From Campylobacteraceae bacterium (GTDB lineage Bacteria > Campylobacterota > Campylobacteria > Campylobacterales > Arcobacteraceae), in assembly GCA_013215945.1 (NCBI GenBank), contig JABSOM010000001.1:248001-312000 (forward strand): DNA of 64,000 nt, read 5' to 3'. Positions 57,565 to 64,000 of this stretch are shown here, one piece after another. Each line of letters opens with the position of its first letter. Position 1 is the stretch's first letter. Both the position numbers and the translations under genes were made by a program. Under the pieces are notes generated by a model. The model had not been told where the DNA came from and searched no databases. It saw only the letters and a program-made list of their open reading frames with translations.

Positions 57565-59046
57565 ATGAAAAAAAACAAAATAACAAATGTTAATAAATCT
57601 TTATCAAAACGTTTGTCTTTTATTTTAATCATTGGAGTTTCAATAGTTTTTTCCTTTTCTACCTTAACCCTTTATTCTTTTAATAAAAATACAGCACTTG
57701 TTCAATTTGATGAAAAAAACCGTCTTTCCATGAAACAGCTTTCAGCGACCCTTGCTTACCCCATTTGGAATTTAGATGAATATTCTATTGCTTCAATTGC
57801 TAAAGCTTTCGCTATTGATTCAACGGTTAGTTCTTTGAATATATACAATGAAAAAAACATACCCTTGTACTCTTATAAAAAAAATGATGCCCAAGATATA
57901 AGTTTATATAAAAAACAAATAATCTACAATGAAGCGGGCTATTTTGACAATGAAACGATTGGAAGAATTGAAATATCTTTTTCAAAAGATGAATTAAATA
58001 AACACTTGTATTCCATTTTATTTACCAATATATTTTTGTTATTAGTTACTCTAATTACAATAAGTTTAGTAACCCTTGTTGTTTCAAAAATACTTCTTAA
58101 AACACCTCTAAATGCATTAATAAATGCTACCGTTGAATTTGGAAAAGGAAATTACAATACAAACTTAAATATTGGTGTCAAAGAATTTGAACCTTTAATT
58201 AAAGTTTTAAATACAATGGGAAATAAAATTTCCAAACAACTTTTTTTATTGGAAGAAAATAAAATTAATTTAGAGAAAAAAGTACAAACAGAAGTGAATA
58301 GAAGAAAAGAACAAGAACAATTTTTAATACAGAAATCACGACATGCAGATATGGGGAATATGATTGCTATGATTGCACATCAATGGAGACAGCCATTAAG
58401 TGCTATGAATACTATTACACAAAATATTCACTTGGCCTATCATATGGGTAAACTCAATAAAGAATTTATTGATTCACAAATAAAAAGAAGCAATCAAATT
58501 GCCCAAAGTATGTCCTCAACAATAGATGATTTTAGAAACTTTTTTAAACTTAATAAAGAAAAAAAAGAGTTTTTAGTTTCTGAAGTTATTAACGAATCCA
58601 TTAATTTATTAAACGATACCCTTATTTATAATGAAATACATATTAAAAAAGACTTTTTAAAAAATGAAAACAAAATTCTGGGTTTTAAAAATGAACTTTC
58701 ACAAGTAATTGTTAATTTATTAGTCAATGCAAAGGATGCTTTTGCTGAAAAAAAAGATATCTCTTATGCACAAATATCTATTGATATAAAAGAAATTAAA
58801 CAGCATATTGAAATCACTGTACAAGATAATGCAGGAGGAATTCCATCTAAACTATTAGCAAGAATTTTTGAACCTTATTTTTCTACTAAGGGTGAAAAAA
58901 ATGCTACAGGTTTAGGTTTATATATGTGTAAAATAATTATTGAGCAAAATATGGAAGGAAGTCTTCAGGTAAACAATGAAGATAAAGGCGCAAGATTTGT
59001 TATTTCTATTCCCCTAAACGATACAAAAAAAGAAGTTCAAAGCTGA
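57565..59046 (+). CDS. Orphan membrane sensor histidine kinase
   Basis: A 493-residue kinase. Membrane segments at about 16-38 and 151-178 enclose a periplasmic domain of about 110 residues; a HAMP-like segment follows (LLKTPLNALINATVEFGKGNYN). The H-box is MIAMIAHQWRQPLSAMNTITQNIHLAY, the type common in Campylobacterota. The ATPase has N-box LSQVIVNLLVNAKDAF, G1 VQDNAGGIP and G2 TGLGLYMCKIIIEQ. No response regulator lies beside it. AGGAAAATAT precedes the ATG, in duplicate. Confidence 0.93.
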   Translation: MKKNKITNVNKSLSKRLSFILIIGVSIVFSFSTLTLYSFNKNTALVQFDEKNRLSMKQLSATLAYPIWNLDEYSIASIAKAFAIDSTVSSLNIYNEKNIPLYSYKKNDAQDISLYKKQIIYNEAGYFDNETIGRIEISFSKDELNKHLYSILFTNIFLLLVTLITISLVTLVVSKILLKTPLNALINATVEFGKGNYNTNLNIGVKEFEPLIKVLNTMGNKISKQLFLLEENKINLEKKVQTEVNRRKEQEQFLIQKSRHADMGNMIAMIAHQWRQPLSAMNTITQNIHLAYHMGKLNKEFIDSQIKRSNQIAQSMSSTIDDFRNFFKLNKEKKEFLVSEVINESINLLNDTLIYNEIHIKKDFLKNENKILGFKNELSQVIVNLLVNAKDAFAEKKDISYAQISIDIKEIKQHIEITVQDNAGGIPSKLLARIFEPYFSTKGEKNATGLGLYMCKIIIEQNMEGSLQVNNEDKGARFVISIPLNDTKKEVQS

Positions 59047-59063
59047 TAAAATCAGCTTTGAAC
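59035..59063. terminator. Bidirectional terminator
   Basis: Perfect 13-bp inverted repeat GTTCAAAGCTGAT/ATCAGCTTTGAAC with a 3-base loop. The kinase stop codon lies inside the left arm. It separates the kinase gene from the convergent nickel transporter gene. Confidence 0.85.
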
Positions 59064-59710
59064 TAAGACAATAACATATTAGAACCAACAATAATGGATA
59101 TTAAACCAGCCAAAGAAAAAGCCCTTTTTACATTTCTTGTTGAATGCAATAAGTTTTTATTAATAAATAAAATACAAGCACCAAAAGCAACAAAGATTAA
59201 CATAACACCCAGTGTAAATGCAAGAACCATATATACATTAACACTGGAAGCTTCTACTAAACTAAGTGTAATTAACATACCTCTAACTCCACCAATACCC
59301 ATTAACATTCCAATCGTAAAAGCAGATACAACTTCTTTATTAGAATCAGAGTGATTATGTTCTTTTCCAAAATAAATATGTATATGTTCTTCTCCTTCAT
59401 GCATATGTTTATTAACATTAATTCTGTTAGTAAAAACCATAAATAATAAATAGACTCCAATTCCAAGAATTACAGCAGCTGAAATCAAATCTCCATAACC
59501 CATTAGTTCTTCAGATATATTATAGATTTCCAAAATTTTAGCAAACAGTAATAATGAAAGCCCATGCCCAACAGCAAATAGTGTTGTAATCAACATCGTT
59601 TTTGATTTATTTTTACCAATTGAAAAATCAGCAATTGCAGTTAAATGATCTGGTCCAAAAGCATGTAGTACTCCGTACCAAAAAATTAGTAATAATCCCA
59701 TATATTCCAT
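59063..59710 (-). CDS. NicO/RcnA-type nickel-cobalt transporter
   Basis: A 215-residue membrane protein with about six segments. The first segment carries YGVLHAFGPDHLTAIADFSIG, matching the metal-binding H-x4-D type motif of NicO/HupE-like carriers. A His-rich loop (NKHMHEGEEHIHIYFGKEHNHSDSN, residues about 97-121) separates the two halves, the second with TIGMLMGIGGVRGMLITLSLVEA. AAAGGAATATT precedes the ATG. It is divergent from ankyrin-sodN-sodX, so it probably supplies nickel for the superoxide dismutase; direction of transport is not certain from sequence. Confidence 0.85.
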   Translation of the reverse strand: MEYMGLLLIFWYGVLHAFGPDHLTAIADFSIGKNKSKTMLITTLFAVGHGLSLLLFAKILEIYNISEELMGYGDLISAAVILGIGVYLLFMVFTNRINVNKHMHEGEEHIHIYFGKEHNHSDSNKEVVSAFTIGMLMGIGGVRGMLITLSLVEASSVNVYMVLAFTLGVMLIFVAFGACILFINKNLLHSTRNVKRAFSLAGLISIIVGSNMLLS

Positions 59711-59740
59711 AATATTCCTTTTAAAAAAGCATTATAAGTA

Positions 59741-59803
59741 AATTAATATTAATTATCAATATACTTTAAGTATTTTATGTTAGTATTTTATAAATTTATA
59801 AAA
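59741..59803. promoter_or_regulatory. Three palindromes in the divergent nickel transporter/sodN promoter region
   Basis: AATTAATATTAATT (59741-59754), ATACTTTAAGTAT (59761-59773) and TTTTATAAATTTATAAAA (59786-59803) are perfect palindromes in a 103-base divergent gap. They are candidate operators for a metal-responsive regulator (Nur/Fur/NikR type), although AT-rich DNA yields such palindromes by chance. Confidence 0.4.
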
Positions 59804-59813
59804 AGGTGACAAA

Positions 59814-60407
59814 ATGAGTAACAATAACATCATCAATAATTCATTTGATTTTTCTGATTTACTTATTACTAATATTGACAATGATTTAACATTTAATCAA
59901 CTTCTATTAAACAGTGCTGACATAAATATCCAAAATGCAAGTGGTTGGTGCGTTTTATTTGAAGCAGTTACATCTAACTTAAATGAAAAGATAGAAGAGT
60001 TCATTAAACGTGGAGCCAATATAGATATAAGAGACCATAAAGGCAGAAATGCACTTTTTTGGGCTGTTTATTCTAATAATACACAAGCAGCTAAAATATT
60101 ATTGTCTTTAGGTATCAACAAAACAGTTAAAACCATAGAAAACTTACACATACTTCATTACGCAGTATACAAAAATAATCTTGAATTATTGGAACTATTA
60201 GTAGAAAATGGCGAAGATATTAACAAAAAGGACGACTTAAATTCAAGTCCCTTGATTTATGCAGTTTTATACAATAAGATACATTTAATCGATTATTTAC
60301 TAGAATGTGGGGCAGATAAAATGCAAGAAGATTATTTAGGCAATACTGCCTTATCTTTAGCATACGATCTTAAAATAAAAACTATGATAAACAAACTCAA
60401 AGGATAA
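59814..60407 (+). CDS. Ankyrin-repeat protein in the sodN operon
   Basis: A 197-residue cytoplasmic protein with five ankyrin repeats: SGWCVLFEAVTSNLNEKIEEFIKRGANIDIRD, KGRNALFWAVYSNNTQAAKILLSLGINKTVK, ENLHILHYAVYKNNLELLELLVENGEDINKKD, NSSPLIYAVLYNKIHLIDYLLECGADKMQED and a final GNTALSLAYDLKIKTMI. AAAGGTGAC lies just upstream of the ATG. It ends 3 bases before sodN. Small ankyrin proteins next to catalase genes are known in other bacteria; a protective or assembly role for the dismutase is inferred. Confidence 0.9.
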   Translation: MSNNNIINNSFDFSDLLITNIDNDLTFNQLLLNSADINIQNASGWCVLFEAVTSNLNEKIEEFIKRGANIDIRDHKGRNALFWAVYSNNTQAAKILLSLGINKTVKTIENLHILHYAVYKNNLELLELLVENGEDINKKDDLNSSPLIYAVLYNKIHLIDYLLECGADKMQEDYLGNTALSLAYDLKIKTMINKLKG

Positions 60408-60410
60408 AAA

Positions 60411-60866
60411 ATGTTTAAAATACAAACAGCAAAAGCTCATTGTGATGTACCTTGTGGAATCTATGATCCATTAGTGGCTCAAATTGCAGCACTAAGTGTA
60501 ATTAGAATGGTAGATTTAATGGAAGGTTTAGAAAAAAGTGATTCTTTAAACTATGTTAACAGTATTTCAAGACATATTGCAACAAAAGAACAAGAAGCTG
60601 AAAAAGTTAAACATGAAGTTAGAATTATTTGGGGAGATTTTATTAAAGGTCCACAAGTTGAAGCATATCCAGAAATTCATGGATTAGTTCATAACATCAT
60701 GATGTTAGGTTCAGCTAATAAACAACATGTTTCTAAAGCTAAAGCCTTAGAATTATTAGATGCAGTAAACAGATTTGCAGAAATTTTCTGGGAAATCAAA
60801 GGTGTAACTACTAAAAAAATGAAAGCAAATTATTTACCAAACGAAGAAATTATCGTTCCTGCGTAA
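60411..60866 (+). CDS. sodN: Nickel superoxide dismutase
   Basis: A 151-residue protein. A 9-residue leader (MFKIQTAKA) precedes HCDVPCGIYDP, the nickel hook of mature Ni-SOD: after cleavage His1, Cys2 and Cys6 bind Ni. The helical rest, with YVNSISRHIATKEQEAEKVKHEVRIIWGDF and HGLVHNIMMLGSANKQHVSKAKALELLDAVNRFAEIFWE, matches SodN. It removes superoxide. It overlaps the sodX start by one base (TAATG). Expression probably responds to nickel or superoxide. Confidence 0.97.
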   Translation: MFKIQTAKAHCDVPCGIYDPLVAQIAALSVIRMVDLMEGLEKSDSLNYVNSISRHIATKEQEAEKVKHEVRIIWGDFIKGPQVEAYPEIHGLVHNIMMLGSANKQHVSKAKALELLDAVNRFAEIFWEIKGVTTKKMKANYLPNEEIIVPA

Positions 60867-61147
60867 TGTTTAAACTCTTCAAGATTGAAGGTTCATCACT
60901 TTTTCCTCTTTTAAAAGAGGGACAAGTGGTTTTTTGCATGAAACCTTTTTTTTTAAATCCCATCAAAATCAATGACTTTGTTCTCTTTAAAAGACCTAAT
61001 GTAGGTATGATGATTAAAAGAGTAACTGCTATAAATGACAAGGGTTATTACGTAAAAGGTGAAAATGCTTTTAGTATTGATAGCCGAGACTTTGGCGAAT
61101 TAGCAAAAAGTGAACTTCTGTATAAAGTTATCTTAAATTTTAAATAA
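60866..61147 (+). CDS. sodX: Ni-SOD maturation protease SodX (S26 family)
   Basis: A 93-residue S26 signal-peptidase-like protein without a membrane anchor. Catalytic Ser11 in IEGSSLFPLLKEGQVV (GxSMxP-like), catalytic Lys51 in GMMIKRVTAI, and box E YYVKGENAFSIDSRDFG (GDNxxxSxDSRxFG). It should remove the SodN leader to expose the N-terminal His. The ATG overlaps the sodN stop, so the two are made together. Size and position match SodX of cyanobacteria and actinobacteria. Confidence 0.94.
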   Translation: MFKLFKIEGSSLFPLLKEGQVVFCMKPFFLNPIKINDFVLFKRPNVGMMIKRVTAINDKGYYVKGENAFSIDSRDFGELAKSELLYKVILNFK

Positions 61148-61278
61148 TACTTAATAATTCCAATTCTTTAAATACAAATTTCATAATAATCTACACTTTT
61201 TTTTAAAATAAAATAAATGCCTAATAAATATCTTAGATTAAGACAAGTTTCAATAAAATTGACACAAAAAGAGCTTTA

Positions 61279-62037
61279 ATGATTGAACTGGGATATAAAA
61301 AAGTAGGCAATGGAAAAATAAATATAGTTTGTTTACATGAGCTTATGGGAAATCATGAAAACTATACAAACTCTTTGCCCTACTTTGATTTAAAAAAACA
61401 CACTTTGTATTTAGTAGATTTAAGAGGCTATGGTTTATCCTATGATTCAAAAGGTGAATATACCTGCCAAGAAGCCTCAAAAGATATAACAAACTTACTT
61501 GAGGCACTAGAGCTTACAAACGTACATTTATTAGCCCACTCGATGTCTACTATGATTGCACAAAATATAGCCCTACTTTCCAATAATATTGTTACATTAA
61601 TCTTAATTTCACCTATTTCACCTGCGGGTATTAAAGTGAGTAAAAAATCTCAAGATAAATTATTGAATGATATGCAAAATGATCCAAATAACATAGAAAA
61701 CATAGTTAGAAGCGCTAGCATTCGACATAATGAAACATGGGTTAAAAATAGAATACAAATGGCTACAAGTGCTTCTAGGATAGAAGCAAGAGTGGGTTAT
61801 ATGAAGATGTATTTAGAAACAGATTTTAAAGAAGAAGCAAAAAAACTAAGTCTTCCTATTTTTATTATTGTAGGAAAATATGATTTTGTCATTTTTTCAC
61901 TTAAAACAGTGAAACGTTTATTTGAAGAAATATATGAAAATATTTCTCTTGTTGAATGCCAAGAAGCAGGACACTACGTTATGTTAGAATGCCCTGTTTA
62001 TTTTGCAACACAAATCGAAAAATTTGTAAAAGAATAA
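61279..62037 (+). CDS. Alpha/beta hydrolase
   Basis: A 252-residue protein with the alpha/beta hydrolase fold. Oxyanion motif VCLHELMGNHENY, nucleophile elbow LLAHSMSTMIAQNIA (Ser in H-S-M), acid in IIVGKYDFVIF and His in QEAGHYVMLECP. The elbow is AHSMST rather than the usual GHSMGG. The ATG follows AAAAAGAGCTTTA, a modest ribosome binding site. Substrate unknown; it could act on esters or on diketone-type C-C bonds. It is separated by 131 bases from sodX. Confidence 0.9.
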   Translation: MIELGYKKVGNGKINIVCLHELMGNHENYTNSLPYFDLKKHTLYLVDLRGYGLSYDSKGEYTCQEASKDITNLLEALELTNVHLLAHSMSTMIAQNIALLSNNIVTLILISPISPAGIKVSKKSQDKLLNDMQNDPNNIENIVRSASIRHNETWVKNRIQMATSASRIEARVGYMKMYLETDFKEEAKKLSLPIFIIVGKYDFVIFSLKTVKRLFEEIYENISLVECQEAGHYVMLECPVYFATQIEKFVKE

Positions 62038-62063
62038 TTCAGAATATTTATTTATTTTGAATT
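62036..62063. terminator. Possible terminator between convergent genes
   Basis: AATTCAGAATA pairs with TATTTTGAATT with one mismatch and a short loop, overlapping the hydrolase stop codon and the rhodanese stop codon region. AT-rich and weak. Confidence 0.4.
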
Positions 62064-62468
62064 TATTTGAACACTTTTTAAGCCCTTGTCCAACCAACCG
62101 TAATTAATTCCACCTTTTAAATCATATACCTTCGTATACTTTAATTGATCAGCCAACATATTACCAACAACTTTACTTCTATTTGCATGAGCACATATTA
62201 AAACAAACTTTTGATCTTTTGTTTTTACGAGTTTTTTAAATTCATTAAGCCATGCATTAATATCATAATTTCCTTTTTCATCAAAAAAAGTTATTAACTT
62301 ACTGCCTTTAATAATTCCATATTTTTTCCATTCATCTGCACGTCTAATATCAATTACAACTACACCCTTAGAGATATCTTCATGTAACTGGGTTTCATTC
62401 ATAGTTTGCATTTTTGCATAAGCAATATTAAACGTTAAAAGCAATGTCAAGAGTAATTTTTTTATCAT
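62052..62468 (-). CDS. Periplasmic rhodanese-like protein
   Basis: A 138-residue protein with a signal peptide (KKLLLTLLLTFNIAYA) and one rhodanese domain: GVVVIDIRRADEWKKYGIIKGSKLITFFDEKGNYD, active-site loop FVLICAHANRSKVVGNMLAD (Cys-x4-Arg) and VYDLKGGINYGWLDKG. It probably handles sulfane sulfur or other sulfur compounds in the periplasm. AAAGGAAAT precedes the ATG. It lies downstream of the sigma factor gene with a 75-base gap and might be under its control. Confidence 0.9.
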   Translation of the reverse strand: MIKKLLLTLLLTFNIAYAKMQTMNETQLHEDISKGVVVIDIRRADEWKKYGIIKGSKLITFFDEKGNYDINAWLNEFKKLVKTKDQKFVLICAHANRSKVVGNMLADQLKYTKVYDLKGGINYGWLDKGLKSVQINSK

Positions 62469-62543
62469 ATAATTTCCTTTTAAATAAATACAGAAAACTA
62501 TAGCGTTTTACTGTGCAAACTTTGTGTTAAACGTGGTAAATAT

Positions 62544-63119
62544 TTAACTATTAGAAATCTTTTTTTCTTGAACCAAAATACAATTTTCTTCATCTTTTAC
62601 ATTGAGTTCCATATTTTTTGTAACTTTATTAATTTCAAGTTCACAACAATCAAATATCATATGTTTTAAAATATCTCTTCCTCTTTGTACTCTTGATTTT
62701 GCACCTGCTAAGGTAATATTCTCATAATCAGCGAGCTCTTGTTGTGTTTTACCTTCAATTTCAGATATTTGAATAGCCGTTTTATATTTCTGCGGTAGTT
62801 TTCCAATTAAATAACCCAAACAAAAAGAGAGCTCTTCTTTGAGTACTTCATCGCTGTTTTGAAATTCTTCATCCACCCATAAAGGAATTTCTTCTTTGCT
62901 CTTATTTTTTCTGTAATAATCAATAATAGTATTTCTTGTAATTTGATATATCCATGCACGCATTTTTGTTATATCATTTAAGGTGTGCATTTTAGAGTGT
63001 ATTTTTATAAATACCTCATGTAAAACATCTTGTGCTGTTTCTTTATTAGATATTTTTGAGCTAATAAAACCCAAGAGTTGTTTGTGGTAGATTTTCCATA
63101 TTTCTTGCGTATCTTCCAT
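62544..63119 (-). CDS. ECF-like RNA polymerase sigma factor, SigZ-like
   Basis: A 191-residue sigma-70 family protein. Region 2: YHKQLLGFISSKISNKETAQDVLHEVFIKIH and MRAWIYQITRNTIIDYYRKNK. Region 4: LPQKYKTAIQISEIEGKTQQELADYENITLAGAKSRVQRGRDILKHMI. The sequence continues FDCCELEINKVTKN with a Cys pair; this SigZ-type end could bind a metal or sense redox. No anti-sigma gene is adjacent. It starts 8 bases after the LysE-family gene stop, so the two are probably co-transcribed. Confidence 0.9.
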   Translation of the reverse strand: MEDTQEIWKIYHKQLLGFISSKISNKETAQDVLHEVFIKIHSKMHTLNDITKMRAWIYQITRNTIIDYYRKNKSKEEIPLWVDEEFQNSDEVLKEELSFCLGYLIGKLPQKYKTAIQISEIEGKTQQELADYENITLAGAKSRVQRGRDILKHMIFDCCELEINKVTKNMELNVKDEENCILVQEKKISNS

Positions 63120-63127
63120 CTTATTCC

Positions 63128-63718
63128 TTATTTGAGATTAACTACTAATAAATACACAGCAATTATAATCAATGATAAACCCATTATAGTATTTAATACT
63201 TTTAATTTAAATTCACTGTTAAATAAAATCGTAATCTTTTGCCCAAGAAATCCCCAAAAACTCAAAGACATATAACAAATAATAAAATAGATTAATATAA
63301 AAATCATTAAATTGTAACTTGAACTTGAAAACATAGATACCCCAGATACACAAGCCATCCATGCTTTAGGATTTAACCATTGTAAAATAAAACCTTCATA
63401 AAATTTAGGTTGATTCTTGTTATTATCTATTTGCACAGCTGCTTTTGAAGAGAGTATTTTAAAACCCATATAAGCAATAAAAACAGAACCTAAAACACTA
63501 AGGTAAGAAAAAATACTCGGGAATTCTTCAATCATATTAATAAAACCAAAAGCAATAAAAGCAAGCAAACACGTAAAACCAATCGTAGCACCTGAAAGAA
63601 AAGGAAAACTTGCTTTAAAACCATTGTTGATAGAAGAAGAAACAATTATTATATTAACTGGCCCTGGACTAATAGACATAACAAATGAGAAAACCATCAT
63701 TGCAAAAATAAGTGACAT
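63128..63718 (-). CDS. LysE-family amino acid exporter
   Basis: A 196-residue inner-membrane protein with about six segments. The start MSLIFAMMVFSFVMSISPGPVNIIIVSSSINNGFKASFPFLSGATIGF carries the LysE/RhtB signature (SPGP and G-x-x-x-G). Further on, GFILQWLNPKAWMACVSGVSMF has the NPK motif. AAGTGTAA lies near the start. It exports an amino acid or similar small molecule; the substrate is unknown. It precedes the sigma factor gene. Confidence 0.92.
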   Translation of the reverse strand: MSLIFAMMVFSFVMSISPGPVNIIIVSSSINNGFKASFPFLSGATIGFTCLLAFIAFGFINMIEEFPSIFSYLSVLGSVFIAYMGFKILSSKAAVQIDNNKNQPKFYEGFILQWLNPKAWMACVSGVSMFSSSSYNLMIFILIYFIICYMSLSFWGFLGQKITILFNSEFKLKVLNTIMGLSLIIIAVYLLVVNLK

Positions 63719-63826
63719 TTACACTTCCTTAATACTAGTATACAAGAAGAAACAAATCAATTACATTTAATTTATAACTCTCTACTTAGTAGACGTAAAA
63801 AAAAACAAATAGATGCAAAAAAAGAT

Positions 63827-64000
63827 TTATTCTTTAATATAATTTTTCATAATAAAATCTTCCTTGAATCCCAAGCGTTTATAAATACCTAAACCCAAAA
63901 CAGAAGCTTGCAAGGTCATATAATTAATATCTTTTCTTTTTGCTATATTAATTGCTTCTAACATTATATTATATGCTAGACCATTACCTCTATGCTCTTT
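63827..64000 (-). CDS. GNAT-family N-acetyltransferase, C-terminal part
   Basis: The 57 C-terminal residues of a protein that starts beyond the right edge. The segment KEHRGNGLAYNIMLEAINIAKRKDINYMTLQAS is the acetyl-CoA-binding motif A of GNAT enzymes (R-G-x-G-x-A), and LGLGIYKRLGFKEDFIMKNYIKE is motif B (Y-x-x-x-GF). Stop TAA at 63827-63829. Substrate cannot be told from this part. Confidence 0.85.
   Translation of the reverse strand, partial: KEHRGNGLAYNIMLEAINIAKRKDINYMTLQASVLGLGIYKRLGFKEDFIMKNYIKE

Noticed and set aside
60850-61041. Minus-strand frame antisense to sodX
   Set aside because: It overlaps a well-supported gene and has no family features.

Overview
The window looks like a chromosomal segment of an AT-rich Campylobacterota (epsilonproteobacterial) genome, most likely an Arcobacter-type bacterium. 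This rests on very AT-rich sequence with Lys/Asn/Ile/Glu-rich proteins, a dispersed flagellar gene set with two hook-protein genes, sensor kinases with the HQWRQPLS H-box common in this phylum, a divergent CheZ-type phosphatase, group III truncated haemoglobin and nickel superoxide dismutase. No rRNA, tRNA, CRISPR array, insertion sequence or prophage was recognised. The taxonomic call is inference; the gene calls rest on motifs read in the translations.

Layout. 1-14.3 kb (minus strand) is flagellar and chemotaxis: cheY, a CheZ-like phosphatase, flgF-like, flgB, fliF, fliG, fliH, then fliN, flgD, two flgE-type hook genes, a small anchored coiled-coil protein and an exported TPR protein. Divergently, 14.4-17.2 kb carries flgG, a lysine-rich coiled-coil protein and a membrane protein whose cytoplasmic part holds about eight copies of a MDELMNLD motif. 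That motif resembles the CheY-binding N-terminal peptide of FliM (IDALLNGD in E. coli) and is the most intriguing feature here.

17.2-27.4 kb (minus) is housekeeping: rimM, khpA, rpsP, ffh, an RluA-family pseudouridine synthase, waaA, a zinc-ribbon coiled-coil protein, a Nif3-like protein, glyQ, purE, a GT9-like glycosyltransferase and a U32 (TrhP-like) protein. 27.6-37.6 kb holds a large ankyrin protein, recN, nadK and a complete type I secretion apparatus (HlyD, LssB-type ABC, TolC with a SPOR-like tail) with no substrate gene in view. 37.6-41.1 kb is the str operon (rpsL-rpsG-fusA), followed by an unusually structured 3' region and a strong terminator.

41.4-46.6 kb is an accessory signalling locus: a periplasmic binding protein, a two-component system preceded by a lipoprotein and a small exported protein, a paralogous small exported protein on the opposite strand, an AraC regulator and an ABM-type monooxygenase. 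46.6-50.5 kb is a TPP-riboswitch-controlled thiC-thiG-thiH operon. 50.6-59 kb holds a SagB-type dehydrogenase, a chemoreceptor, an effector-binding-domain protein, a truncated haemoglobin, a PAS-GGDEF diguanylate cyclase and an orphan histidine kinase. 59-61.1 kb is a nickel/superoxide island: NicO-type transporter divergent from ankyrin-sodN-sodX. The right end has an alpha/beta hydrolase, a periplasmic rhodanese, a SigZ-like sigma factor, a LysE-family exporter and the 3' end of a GNAT acetyltransferase gene.

Several starts were moved from the longest reading frame to an internal codon with a Shine-Dalgarno sequence; some of these are TTG codons.
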